Source of the DNA: Cymodocea nodosa
Lineage: Eukaryota > Streptophyta > Magnoliopsida > Alismatales > Cymodoceaceae
Length of the DNA stretch: 64,000 bases
Reading direction: 5' to 3'
Assembly (NCBI GenBank): GCA_036874045.1
Contig: CM072335.1
Coordinates: forward strand, 26,853,501 to 26,917,500
Under the pieces are notes generated by a model. The model did not search any database. It saw nothing but the letters and a program-made list of their open reading frames with translations, and was not told the origin of the DNA. Below, piece by piece: positions 44,107 to 56,877 of this stretch; the first letter of the stretch is position 1; each line of letters starts with the position of its first letter. The position numbers and the translations under genes are program-made.

Positions 44107-47100
44107 TCACTTGCTCCTCTTGATGACACGATGAGTAAGTTCTACCAAAGCCCTCCGAGAAACCAAGACGTCCTCATCATCACTTTCAGGAAGGGCATTA
44201 ATTGCTTCAGCTGCGTGCCTTGCATGATCGGAAGCTAATGCCCTAGTTCTTTGTATTCCTTGGCTTTGCCGAAGATAATCAAGCGCCTGCAGTGTTAACA
44301 AAAAAGCAAGTTACATGTGGAAGTAGACTTCCTTTTGCAAGGAGGATCATTATGCAAACGTAAAAGATTAGAGGGTACGCTCATTAAAATTTTATAAGAT
44401 GATGTGCAATATGCACTTACAACATCAACATTCGAAGGGTCCTCGAAGCCTTTATCAATGATTTCACGCAGTTGAGGAAACTCCTCCATTGCAAATAATA
44501 CAGGGGCCGTTATGATACCCTAAACAGGAAAAAGTAAAAATATATACATATGAAGTTGCAACTCAACTATTTTGTCCTGTATAATATCTACTGAATACCA
44601 TACTGAGAAGATTTGAATCTACTATTGCTTAAAAATTTAATATAAGGAATGGATGACTTTCTAGGGCACAACTTCCTAAACCAAACCATCTATTAGCTAT
44701 TACATCAAAAGACAGCAGAACGGGAAAAAAGGTAATTACATGCCGAATGTCCGATAAGGAACCCTTCCCAAGAGTAGATGATGTACCAGTGAAATCAAGA
44801 ACATCATCAATCAACTGAAAAGCCAATCCCTGAAACGAAGGAAAGCATGTAACATTTCAAGTGAAAGATGAAGCTGACCAACCCAAGTGCAGCACAATGA
44901 ATGATACATGCCCGTACCAGATTCCGTCCATAGTCATAAGCAAGTCTAGAAACTTCTGCAGTTTGCCCTGCAAGAAGAGCAATTGCCTCACAACTGTTTG
45001 AAATCAAAGAAGCTGTCTTGTAGTATGTCTTCTGCAAATAATACTCCATGCTGTGTTTCCAAGTGAAAGAATTTTGCATCAGCAACAGGCCTAGAACTTT
45101 GTTTGAGACCAAAACCATCTTGAGTCTTGAGAAATGAAATCATGCTGAATATATATTCTTAAAAGATGAAGATAAAAACCATATATAAAAATGTTTATAT
45201 GGAGAATATTAGCTGAAAAATAAATGACTACACTTGTATTGTCTTAAGACTGCTATATTCAAGTTCAAATAATGCAAATATGACACAGGTGTAGCCCACT
45301 GAGAACATGGATTTTTTTTCGTAATTCTGAAAATAGATTCTCATAAAGATTGTAGGGGAAAATAGAAAATGTCATAACATACCTACACCTTTGAGCCAAA
45401 GTGGTCGTCATTTGCATTGTTTCACCTGTAACAAGATGTTGGACGACATTTGCCAACAATGTCACAACCTACAGGAATGTATAATTGTGAATAACATAGT
45501 ATCAAGCTGTATTTCTTCACTTGGAAGATTCATAGCTATAACATCTATGGGTCTATTATTTTAGAGAGAACATGTGCGTGACCTCAAAGTAAATTTTCTG
45601 AAACTTTAAGTAACCTTGACATCCAGCGAATTGGTTCTATCTTACAACTTATTCAACCAAATCTTTTCCAATAGTCATGAATAATAGGAATTCTGTGTAA
45701 AACAGCTATTATTATTATTGTTGTTATTATAATTACATCAGAAGATCACTCAGAAAAGCAGTGAAAACCCATATCTGATACTTATATTCACTGTTGCATT
45801 AAGATATGATTGTCTTTCACCCAGTAAATCATGACATTAAAGATAAACTACTAATGATCATACATTGTGGGAAGCTTATATAAATGAGAAAAGGCATAAT
45901 GACGTGCAAATAACCGCATATTCTCTGCTACTAAAGTATCTTGATCAATACTAATAAGAGATGTCGGCCTGAAGTGGCCTGTGAATGAAATATATTCGTC
46001 CATAAGAGATAACATGAGAACTGTATATTTGCAAAGCACTTTGGAAATATTAGCTTTGTACCTTTGTGTTTTCCAATGATGCAAGCGCAACACAAGCTCT
46101 GGCTAACAGAAAATCTCCAGCCAGAACAGAAATCTACAAGATAAGAAGAAATTTGTAGTTGATGCGCTGTCTTACCTTACAGTGCCACATTCCGGACACC
46201 ACAGAATCATAATGTCCTATAATATACTAATGGAATTATGGAACAATATCAGATATTTGATATTTTGGAATTCCATTCTCTTAGTTTTTTAAACAACCAA
46301 TTTGACATAAATAATTCAAAGATTGAAAGATGCTTGAGATCAGGGATACATTTTAGAAGAGAGTTTTATGTATTTAGATATAAACCTTGTTTCCCATTAC
46401 AAAATTCAAGGAACCAACACCACGTCTTGTTTCTGCATCATCCAGGACATCGTCATGAAGCAGACTTGCCACCTAGAAGCCCAAGATAAATAAAGCCAAA
46501 TAACAGGGGTAAGCAAATCATATTTTTCGAGAAGGCAATGAAGGAATCATCTAAACAAATGTAATAACCAGTATAGCCACAAACAAGGAATAAATTGCTC
46601 ATTCACCAACATGGATCATTTCTGTGATTTCTGCAATAGACTGTTGTCTTGCACGGAGCTCCTTTGACAAGCTTAGAAATACAGTATCAGAAGTTGAATG
46701 GGCTGCTGGAGTGTTCAAAGCTGAAGCCATCAGCAACAAGATCTGTATGTCCAAACAAATTGATACCATATCAAAAAGGATATATTAAAGGGAAACTACA
46801 ACACAGTTCAACAATAGCTTGCTTTCAAACAAAAGGGTAAGCCTATGGTACTGAATAAAAGTATCTCGATGCACCATCAACAACTCAACAAATAAACTAC
46901 GTGGAAAGTAGTTTAAGAGCAGAACTATAAAATGTGTATTTATTTAGGTATAAAAACAAAGATCCAGGAAAAATGTTGGTGAATATGCAGCCATATATGT
47001 ATACATGAAATGCCTTAATTTTCTCACAGTGGGCCTAAATCTTTTCCCCTCAACCCCCACTTTGAAGAAATACTCAGCAGCCGATGCCAGCTTGGGGACC

Positions 47101-50100
47101 TGCAAAAAATTAGGGTTATGATGAATTAGAAAACACTTCCATTCAAAGATAAAATATTCCATGTTCCACTTCCAATAACTCAGTAAGACAAAAACTAAGG
47201 ATTTTGGAACCTCCCCTTTTTAGTTAAACAAATCAAAATGCACATTAAATATGGAACCATGCACAACTAAAATTGTGATGCCTAGTAACATACCTCAGAA
47301 ACAACCATTGCACGCAATCTATTAGCAACAGCAGAGAGTTCATTGGCAACAAGAGAAAAGGGATCCGGTGCCTCCTACTAATGGCAATAAGGCAATTAGT
47401 AATTAAAATTCACAAAGGGAAAAAAAGATCTAAAAAAAACTAATAATTATTTCATTAAAAAAATGAAAGCACCGAAATGGCAAAATCTTATCAAATAGAG
47501 TGTTTTATTTGCTGCCAGATAAAGGAAACCCATATTCACTCAAGTGTGTTATTGATTCACAGTTATTCAGCAGGTCAATCATGTGGACGCTTAAACTGAA
47601 ATGTAGATGGAAATAAATGTAATTAATTGGTCAATCAATCTGATTTTTGAAAGTTATGTTGCTAGCAAGTCATCATGCTATGCACTTGGTTGATTATCAC
47701 ATGCCCACAAAAGTCATTTTTCATTCCTTCTAGCACTTAGCAGAAAATATGTTTGAGTTTTCATGCATTCTAAAGGGTTCTCAAGATGGATAGGAATCAT
47801 AGGACTATGCAAACAGCATGTCTTGAAATGGACAATGTTAACCTATTGTAAGCTAGGTGATCCTCTGGACAAGTGAATATAATATGGATAAACTAAGATT
47901 CATATACAGTGGATTTTGACATTTCAAGTTCCTATAGTGCAGAAAGATGGCCATATCAAATAAGCAAATATGTCACAGAGTATGGTATATCTATTTGGGG
48001 CTTTACACATTTTATGATGAGCCAATGCAGCTTGTGCTGTGAAGCATAAAGGTGATCACACGGCTTTCTAACATCAGTCTTTTCTAAAGAGTTTAGTCAG
48101 CTCAAAATGTGAGCCTTGTCTTCCTGGGATTGGTAGGACAAATAATAGCATAGGCTCAACAAAGGTCGCCAATGATTGCAATAACTGGGAAAAGATTTTC
48201 AAAGCATGGAGCAAAATACGAATAATTCTATGACAACCATGAAACCAAGAGTCTACTGTAGGAAGACAGGAACAGATGCGCATGCTAATGGTAACTTCCA
48301 AGTCGTGTAAAGCAGGAAATAACTTGCTTTTGTGGTCTTCAGTTTTTGTGGATACATACTCCTTGTCCTAGTAGGTTTGGACAATTGATCCATTCACCCG
48401 ATGGATTGTGGATTTTTGTTAGTGTTTTTAACCTCTCTGATATTTAAGTCAAAGTATGGTGGTAGAGACTGCACTTTTTGCATCTTTCTAAACTTCATGA
48501 ATTCCCATTGAGCAGGCTACACCTGTAGGCATGTAGCCACTTGTAAGGTTTTTGGAATAAAATGTCTAGAAATTTCTCGACAAGGGAAGAGGATACAAAA
48601 CTATGATAGTGTCCCGATGAGACAAACGGAGAATGTACAATTTAGGGAGGGTTTGTGCATGCAGAAACCATAGGAAAGAAAAGGAAATGAAATGAAAGGA
48701 AATCATTTCCTATAATTTCTGTTGTTTGTGCACAAAGGAAATAAGGAGAAATGTTTTCCCCTTATTACCTTCATATAAAAACTTATATGAAATGCATTTC
48801 CTGACTCTCCCCCCTTCGAAATCGACGAAAAACATTTCCCCCAGTTCAATCAATGAAGGAGAGAAACCCTCCCTCCCTCCCTTGAGCCTGACAAATCGAC
48901 GATCTTCGTCCCTTCCCACACCACCGCCATGATCAACATGTGGTCCATAACCCACGACCCAACAGTTTGGGCGGAGCTGGAGAGGTTCTCACCCGAGAGG
49001 TTCATGGTGGCCAACAAGGGCGAGGACGTGGACATCAGAGGTGGCGACATGAGGCTGGCACCCTTCGGTGCCGGCCGCCAGGTGTGCCCTGGGAAGAATC
49101 TAGGTCTTGCGACCGTCAACCTGTGGGTGGGGAGGCTGGTGAAGTAATTCGAGTGGACCCAATTCAAGGGTGCCCCGGTGGTATTGGACGATGCTCTCAA
49201 GCTTTCCTGCGAGATGAAGTCGCCGCTAGTCGCCGTTGCTGTTCCAAGGATTAAAAGCGTTTCCATTTAGTAGTCTTCCTTCTTCATGGATAAGAGTCCC
49301 AAGATGTGATAAGATAGTTTTGGACTCCAGAGACCACAGAGTTCTCTTGCTGTTTACTACGGTTGACGGTTGCATCGAGCAATTCGGAAACATAGCTCTT
49401 GAGAGAGCTGGGTTTCCAGTTTTGCCTTTCTGCTACAAGTGTTTCTGCTTTAAGGGTTTTTATGTTAGTCAGTGGTTTTCTCTAATACTTCTGCCATGGT
49501 TCTGTTCAGTAAATCTTAGTCAATCTGATAATTACTCTATTTTAGTTTGTATCGAGTAATTAATCTACCGCATCTCGTCGTCGTTATTGTTCTGTTAATT
49601 TAAGCATGGAACAAAGGAAAGTAATAGCTGATGTAATGCGTGAAATAATTATGTATTCCATGTGGGAAAGGGATAATATGTAAAAAAATATATGCAATGT
49701 AGTTCTAATGAATTTTACTTTTGATGAAAAAGTTATTTTATATGTGCATTTTGTATAGTTATTTGAAGTCAATACATTAAAAATTTAGAAATATTCATAA
49801 TATATATTTAAAATGATTTATAAAGGTAAATTTAAACCATTTAAAAAAATGTAATTCTTATCATTTCCTAGTATGCACAAATAGTTCAAACTTTTCTATC
49901 ATTTCCTTTCGTTTCCTATTGTGTACAAACATCATTTTATTTTATGTCATTTCCTGTCATTTCTTCTTCTTTCCATTTCACACTATTTTCTGGATCTCCC
50001 GTTGTTTCATTTTCCGTCGGGAAATGTGCACAAACGGACCCTTAGAGATTACAAAGATAGTTTACAAAGTGTGCTTATTGTTCATTATTCACATGATGCC

Positions 50101-52756
50101 ACAATTAGACCTTTCGGGATTGACTAAACCTATATCAAAACAATTCTTGGAAAACATAGAAATTGAAAGTGATCTAAGTGTAAAATGTTAATACAATAAT
50201 AATGATATTTCTGTATTGGATAATTACCATCCTCACTATTCTATGCCCTATACTAGTCAAACATAAAAGACTCATGAAGGAATGTTGTCAAAATATCAAT
50301 ATTCATTTTTTGATACATTCATCCAATCACTTAGAAGACAATGGCACATATCATTTTTACGTTAGATTGTATTTCAAATCAAGGAATCAATATCTTTAAA
50401 ATTCCCCATGCATCAAACTGAACAGATTGGTAATATTTCCACTCATTATAAATTTCATTGCAAACATTCTGCTCAAATGCTCAACGCACCCTGGCACATT
50501 TTAATTACCTAAACAACAGAAATTGTGAGTGGGATTTAGTTATATCCAAGTAGTTCCAGCAACTGTCTCTAAGCCTTGTTTTAAGAGTGAGCTATCAAAA
50601 AATAGTGTACTTTGCCCAAGACTTGGACATTAAGAGAGGATATGTTAATAATGAATATTTTATCTATTCTAAAAATAAAAAAAGGAATGCATACCTCATC
50701 TGTGGAATTGTTTTCTTGATGAACTTGATATCTAGCATCATGATATTGATGGAAATGCAGGTACTTTCTGTGACTAGAACCCAAAACCTACTAATGCATG
50801 ACAAAAAAGGGTATATTATGACACTATCAAATAACATAATCAAAGGCCAATAGATACTAGTGTTTCGGAGGGGGCACTGCTCTTTAAATAATTTGTCTTA
50901 GTTATGGAAGAAATAATTAAGGAAATTGAAGGAAAAATATCCTAGTGCATGCTATTTGCTGATAACATAGCTTTGGTTGATAAAAATAAGGTAAGAATTA
51001 GTTCTAAATTACAATTATAGAGAAATGCTTTAGGGTCCAAAAAAATTATATTGAGTACATCAACTAAATATTTGAAATTTAGGTTCAACAAAACAGATAT
51101 AATGATGAAGGTATACGATTAGATGACTACGAAATTCATAAAAGTAAAACTTTTAAATATTTAAGATTTATAATAAGTAGAAATAAAGATCCATGGATCC
51201 ATGGGATCAAGGTACAGTGGATAAAGTGGAGAAATACTTTTTAAGTGTTATATGATAAAAGGATACCCTTAAAATTAAAAGGAAAATTCTATAAAACTAC
51301 TATTTGTCTAACTATACTTTATGCTTCAAAAAGTCAAGCTATAAACATGGTCATGTGTAAAACGTTAGTGTTATAGAGTTTTAAATGCTTAAATGGATAA
51401 ATGATGAAACTACAAGAGATAAGTTAAAAAATGATTTTATTAATAATAGAGTAGGAGTTGCACCGATAGAAGATAAGATAAAAGAATCAACTTAGGTGAA
51501 TTGGTCATATCTTTAAGAGGCCAAAGGATGCACCAATTAGGAGAAGAAAATTAATAGTGTAGAAGAAACAAAAAAAAAGTAGAGAAAGGCCTAAAACTAC
51601 TTTGTTAGGAATTATAAAGAAAAACTTAAAAAATAAAAAATACACCCAAATTTATACATGGTATTCATAAGATGTTTTAAAAGCCACAAGTATTTTCATT
51701 TTCTAACAGAAAATCTTTTGTTAGATGTTTTTCCAAATCATGGTTTTACTTTCTATTTTTTCTTTGGTGTGATGCTTCCTGATAAGCTTTTGTTGTACCC
51801 ACTGTTTTAAAAACCAGACTGGACTGGCTGGTCAAACAGGTTGGACTGAGAACCAGCAAGGTTGCCAAATCAACAGGACATGGTTTAACTGCCCGATCCA
51901 GTGAGCATGCCATTGGAACAGCCAGGTTCCAGTTGAACTGATTTGCTTAAATATTGTTTTACCATTTCAAAATTTATTTTACTAGAATATTACACTGTTT
52001 TACATATATAAAATTCAATGAAATATGCTATTTCAAAATTCAGTAAAAAATTAAATAAAAACAGAAAGAACATGTTATTTTACATTGAATGGTTCCATTT
52101 CATTCATTTCAAATTTTCAATCCTTTTGTATAATAAAGAAAAATCTTCAGAAAATGATTAATGTTTTTATTTATTATTTATTGGGTAAAAATCTGAATTT
52201 ATTTATTTATTTGGTGTAATTTAAATAATTTGGTGTGCTTTGGTTTTCATGAATTTGCCATTTCTTCTTTGTTCTCATTTTTACTAGTTATTTCTAAATT
52301 TTCCCCAAAATTTTCTGTTTTTATTATACATATGCAATATTAAATGATTTAAGAATTATTTATGACATCATGCTAACATCACCCATTCAACCAATCCATG
52401 TGACCAATTGAACCACGAACTGACTGCCCCTACACTCCACCAGGTCAATGTCTGGTTCTGTTCTAAAAGCATGGGTTGTACCTAGACGAACCTTATTCTT
52501 TAGTAAGATTCAACCTATTCTCCTTTCAAAAAATAAAACTATGAATATAAGGTTTAAAGAATGAAATACAAAGAAAAGTTGAAACATAAACAAATTATAG
52601 TGAAAAAAACCATACCTTAAACTGTGTTTCCAAGAGTTTTGAACCCACTGACGAATTTGAAAAGGCTTTAGATAAGCACTTCTCAACCACACCAGAACCT
52701 TGGCTACTAGCTTTACTAGTTGAGCTCAATGCCCTCAACACCAATCTCAGATACAT
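44107..52756 (-). CDS. SPS3: Long-chain (solanesyl-type) prenyl diphosphate synthase, probably mitochondrial
   Basis: Trans-prenyltransferase that chains isopentenyl diphosphate units to make the side chain of ubiquinone. Coding exons in transcript order: 52756-52616, 50763-50695, 47374-47294, 47099-47028, 46742-46611, 46472-46386, 46133-46062, 45468-45383, 45050-44918, 44829-44740, 44519-44421, 44286-44107 (12 segments, 1242 nt, 413 aa), all in phase. The first Asp-rich motif LLHDDVLDD has Asp at 172, 173 and 176; the second, [13 protein letters not shown], has Asp at 299, 300 and 303. [28 protein letters not shown] and [14 protein letters not shown] are typical of the SPS3/OsSPS1 group. The N-terminus ([12 protein letters not shown]) is basic and Ser-rich without acidic residues, as in a mitochondrial presequence. 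A likely untranslated exon (54042 and upstream) joins at 52793. Introns 1 and 2 are large and hold three transposons. Confidence 0.93.
48645..50041 (+). mobile_element. TIR element carrying a P450 gene fragment (Pack-MITE-like, PIF/Harbinger type)
   Basis: 1397 bases inside intron 2 or so of the prenyl synthase. The left end GGGAGGGTTTGTGCATG and the complement of the right end GGGTCCGTTTGTGCACA share GGG and GTTTGTGCA. TTA flanks both sides (48642-48644 and 50042-50044). Near both ends are repeated ATTTCC and GTGCACAAA/TGTACAAAC phrases, i.e. subterminal repeats. The middle (about 48888-49270) is GC-rich and derives from a cytochrome P450. No transposase is present, so it is non-autonomous. 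Confidence 0.75.
48888..49270 (+). pseudogene. CYP78A-like cytochrome P450 3' fragment
   Basis: Last part of a P450 coding region, lying antisense to the host gene. The frame reads [19 protein letters not shown], then [14 protein letters not shown], the heme-binding loop [11 protein letters not shown] (Cys ligand intact), and [12 protein letters not shown]. After that comes an in-frame TAA at 49145-49147 where Gln would be expected, then [19 protein letters not shown] and a final stop near 49268. The [15 protein letters not shown] and CEM-PLVA features point to CYP78A. The I helix and everything before it are absent. Confidence 0.85.
50850..51660 (+). mobile_element. RTE-type LINE remnant, copy 1 (prenyl synthase intron 1)
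   Basis: Translation across stops gives [14 protein letters not shown], then [14 protein letters not shown] (reverse transcriptase catalytic box; FADD is FADN here), [33 protein letters not shown] and DAPIRRR-like blocks. This is the 3' half of the reverse transcriptase of plant RTE-like LINEs. Many stops and the altered active site show it is dead. It lies on the plus strand, antisense to the host gene, about 90 bases from the exon at 50695-50763. Confidence 0.75.
51800..52474. mobile_element. hAT-like non-autonomous element with 8-bp target duplication
   Basis: 675 bases. It is flanked by perfect 8-bp direct repeats GTTGTACC at 51792-51799 and 52475-52482. The termini are inverted repeats: left CACTGTTTTAAAAACCAGAC, complement of right CCATGCTTTTAGAACAGAAC. 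The sub-ends are rich in CCAGACTGG / GGTCAA / TTGAACC phrases. The interior is AT-rich and without coding capacity. The 8-bp duplication fits the hAT superfamily. Confidence 0.8.
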
Positions 52757-54010
52757 AACGTGTTGCAGAGATGGTAAAGAAACCTTAAAATTTCTGATCC
52801 AAGCACAAAAGACAAAAAATAAAAAAATAATTTAAAAATGAAACCACTGGTCAAACTACTTGGAAGCCAAAATTAGTATTCAAGTGGTTCAGACAATTGA
52901 AGCAGGAGTGTAACCTCAGAATACAGCAGTCTGCTGTCATCATTTAAAAAATAAAACATTATTCATTTGAAACTTCAACCAATGTTCGGTCCATGTTTAG
53001 CTCAGCCAAAATTAGCTTTTTGTCGATTTATCCTGATTATTATACATTACACTAATAATCCATAAGTTATTTTTTAGATGGTAAATCCCAATTACATTTC
53101 CTAAAAAAAAATTGAAAGTTCGCATTTATGCAATACTTTGAATAAAAAATATAATTTCAAAGAGCTTTGACATCTGACAAATACTTCATAATTTTGTCTA
53201 TAGAACCCAATCATTGTCCATATCGAATTCAATTTTAGGGAAAAACGTGTTTCTAAAATTTGCATATATACTCTGTTTCAAATAGAGTTTGAAGTCATTA
53301 GACAAAATTGCAGGATCCATTAGATCACTAAAGAAAGGAGACAACTTTAAAGGTAAAAAGGAAACCCAGATAGAAAAAAAAAAACCTAACTAAAGAACTA
53401 CTTAGCATGTTAGCGATAGAAATCTTCAAATGAAGCTTAGTACATGAGCAAACAAGAAGTTCAAACCAAATAAATGTTTAGTTAATAGCTTTAGTAATAA
53501 ACTAGAGTGCATCTTGATGCATCAATAAATTCCAAATCCAGTACCTGTTAAGTAACCGTTCTGATAACAGATTGACATCGACCAATCTAACATCCCTAGT
53601 TCAGGGCCAACCAATCAAACATCCCTAGATCAGAATGATCGCATAAAAAATAACCCGAACTAGCATTTCCCTCAAACACTGATTTTCCGACGAAGAAATA
53701 TTTTTTTTCCAAACAATAGTGACAAAAAACACCACATTGCAGCCGATTAAAGATGTTTTTTACCATCGTACAAGTATAACTTTTACACTGCCGTACACCT
53801 ACCATACATATATTCATTTACCAAACACCAAACATTCTTTCATTCATGTCTCATCCGAGATAGAGAGAACGGCAAAAAAACTTTCACAAAACCACAAAAT
53901 ATCTTCTTCTTTTTCCAGCAACAAAAAGGCCACAGCTGCGCTACCATTAAAATAAACTCACGCCATCACTAAGAAAAATTAGCTCAGATCAGAACAACCA
54001 AAATCACAGT

Positions 54011-54013
<3 letters not shown>

Positions 54014-54041
<28 letters not shown>
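54014..54041. repeat. CA/GT microsatellite overlapping a splice donor
   Basis: About 13 CA units. On the minus strand they read GT repeats directly after CTTCACAG at 54042, so the presumed splice donor of the prenyl synthase leader exon is the first GT of the microsatellite. Confidence 0.8.
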
Positions 54042-54260
54042 CTGTGAAGCGGAACAGGAGGACGCTGTAGGCGTATTGAAGGAGTTAGTAGCTCAGCAGA
54101 ACATGCGAGGAGGAGTAGAAGAAAAGAAACCGTGAAGGACAAGGAGAGCCGCCGAGAAGGGGAAGAGGAAGACAGCCCCAAGCCCTAGTCGCTTCTTCTT
54201 CTTTTTGGCATTTTGTCAATCTTTTGCCGCTTCGTTGAATGGATAATTATTTTTTCGATC
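54042..54260 (-). promoter_or_regulatory. Probable untranslated first exon and uORF of the prenyl synthase
   Basis: On the minus strand a CT-rich block ends in CTTCACAG before GT repeats; a good acceptor (GTGCTTGGATCAG, exon start 52793) would join it 37 bases before the main ATG. The joined frame is open into the protein, but this exon has no ATG in that frame, only TTG and CTG codons. An 8-codon uORF (MPKRRRSD) lies at 54211-54185. The exact transcription start is unknown. Confidence 0.5.
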
Positions 54261-56877
54261 GTTTTAATATTGTTTAAAATCACATATACCTTTCCTTTCA
54301 GTGTACTGATCATTTTTTTTTTTTTTTTTGAAATATGTGTACTCGGCATTATAACTATTGTTTAACCGTAATTGTGAGAGAGAAAAACACTAACACTAAC
54401 ACTAACACTAACGAATCCAACTAATATTACCTAAACTTGTTTTAATAAATCTTCCTGATAATGGTAATCTTTGAGTTTTAATACAACTTTATATCTTTCT
54501 TTTCTCGAAATAAAATGAATGACAGTCAATCAAGTATATTTTATCTGATCATTCTAATTTTCGTGAAGAAATCATTTCCTAAGTCACGGGAGTATTTTTT
54601 TTCTATGGTCAATTAATATTTGTTGATTTACGTACGTAATTTTGTTGTCTATTCGAATGTAAATGAAATTTGCTTTTTATTTTTTATTGTATATAATGAG
54701 CATAATTTCTTAACAGAGAATTTTCCTTTTTTTGCTTTTTCTGTAAACTTTAGTTGGATTTTTTCTCGTAACATTACTGTTTAGCACTCCTCTTGTGATG
54801 TCGATTAATTAGATCAAAAGAAATAATAAGATTTTATCACCTTGTTAAGAGTATTAATTTAATATTTATTAAGTAATTTAACATAATTTGCAGTTAGAAA
54901 ACTTACTTACAGATTCGAACGTAGATTTGGTGAATAAAAAAATAAAAAAAATCAATTCAATTAAAACTTTCGATCAACACGTAATATTGAAAATACAAAA
55001 TTAACCAACGTTGATTGAAGCTGCCACTTGTGAAGAAGGTTCGATTTTTCAAAAACGAGATGATAAAATTGAAAGGAAGGGTTATTTGGTTGTTGCCTCA
55101 CCGGTATTTTTTGTTTTCCGTTCTCTCTTCTGAACTGTACGTTAAATCTTCCTTCACCAATTGTGATTTTATAATCAGATTTTTTTTAATCACATTAAAC
55201 AACACATTTTATTCATTATAAAAACATCTTTTACTACGAATTTTTAAATAAATAAATAAAAATAAGCTTGCCGATTTATTTGTACGCACCACCGAAGGAC
55301 TGGTCCTCGGCTGGACAAGTGGCCCGAGATGTGCTTCACGTGAGCTCACCGCCGACCACATCACCGTAAACCGAGCGTGCGTGGAGGCATCGGAGAACGC
55401 CAGAATACCCCAAAAGGCCTTCTTTAGAGTTGGTCAACTTTGCACGCATATATATATATATATATATATTGGTAACTTTACTATTAGGATTTAGGAAAGG
55501 TAATGATAATAATTAAAATTATTGGTTAACTTTGCACACGTTGACCGGTGAAATAAACAACCACGCAGTGGCATGGACGGTGTTGTAATAAAGCAGAAAC
55601 ACGCGTGTGTGTGTTTTCTGTTGAAAACAAGCAATTTCTTATTTAATACTTAACTTACAAGGTAAGAATTGATGGTTGACATGTTATTTTATTTGTCTCT
55701 CTTTCTACTGAGCTATGGATTGATTGGTGATGCATCAGTAGATGATTCTCTTGTTTTACGTAAGGTTGATCGAATCCATTTTAATTAATACTTAAAGTTG
55801 TGTTCAACGTGGATTTTGAAATTTAACGATTTCAAGGAAAATCTTATTCAAATGGTTAAAATTTACATGTACTTCCATGCACGTTTTTGCAAAATTAAAG
55901 AATTAATCGACCAAAAGTTCAATTTCTGTCGAGTTTCATGATTTTGAAGGTATAATAAAATTGAAGATATCTTTATTTTATTCCAAATGAAATTTTGAAC
56001 AATAGAAAAAAAAATCACACGATTTTCGTTTTCTTAAATTTGACATACAACTACGATTTTGCAAAAATTTATATCCAAATACGCCTTATATCAATCGAAC
56101 ATTATACGTGTACAAAGCTTTTGCCATAGTATTGGTACTGACCAGCGATAAAATGATAAAAGTGAAGTCCATAATCCACGTAAACTCTAGGAAAAGTGGT
56201 ACGACACAATTAATTTCCAATTTAAATAGTTGAGTTAATCAAAACTATGCATTTACATGTTTTCCATCGAATTTTAAATCATAATGTCTAGTTCTTATAA
56301 ATTTAAAAAAACAAACGTTCCATATCGGTCCAAGCTCCACAAAGATCTACAGATTTTATTTCATTCACTACATTTATTCTTTGCTCGGTTCAGTGAATAT
56401 TGTTGCAAATGATGATAAATAATGGGTTCTAAACTTACCCGGGACAAGCAACCGAGTTCACTTGGAACCAAAGTTCTCAAGAACAACATTTTCGAGTAAA
56501 TTTTCTTCAAATTTAGGCTTGGACCACTGGCCTCCTCTTTTGCCAAGAAACAAAGGGAATCGAGTGAAATACATGATGCAGCACTTCCACCCAACTCATG
56601 TCACTGGCTAACACAGACCCAACAAAAAATGTTCAATTCGAAGGGAATATATAATGACATTAAAATTATACACACAAGAGCTTAATGTTGCACAAATCAA
56701 GAGAGGTTCAACGCATTATTACACACTTATATGTGGAGGGGTGCGGTAGTGCACCAGCATAAAATTTCGAAGCCCCGGGAAATCATATATTCACAATAAG
56801 TACAGAAGATGTGCTTCAATGAGAAATATGGTTGCTTGAATCAGACATTCAAAAAGACCCAGATTGTCATAGCCAGA
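54261..56877. other. Intergenic DNA between prenyl synthase and choline kinase
   Basis: AT-rich. It contains a T-tract near 54317, four copies of an ACACTA-type hexamer at about 54387-54412, a GC-rich patch at about 55280-55440 with no recognised gene, and a TA microsatellite at 55448-55469. The last part (about 56350-56877) is the 3' flank of choline kinase. Confidence 0.45.

Noticed and set aside
48929-49147. Functional small P450
   Set aside because: It lacks everything before the last part of the protein and carries an in-frame stop; it is a captured fragment in a transposon.
54042-54181. Signal-peptide-like N-terminus of the prenyl synthase
   Set aside because: The frame starts with TTG, not ATG; the first in-frame ATG is at 52756. 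Kept only as a leader-exon observation.
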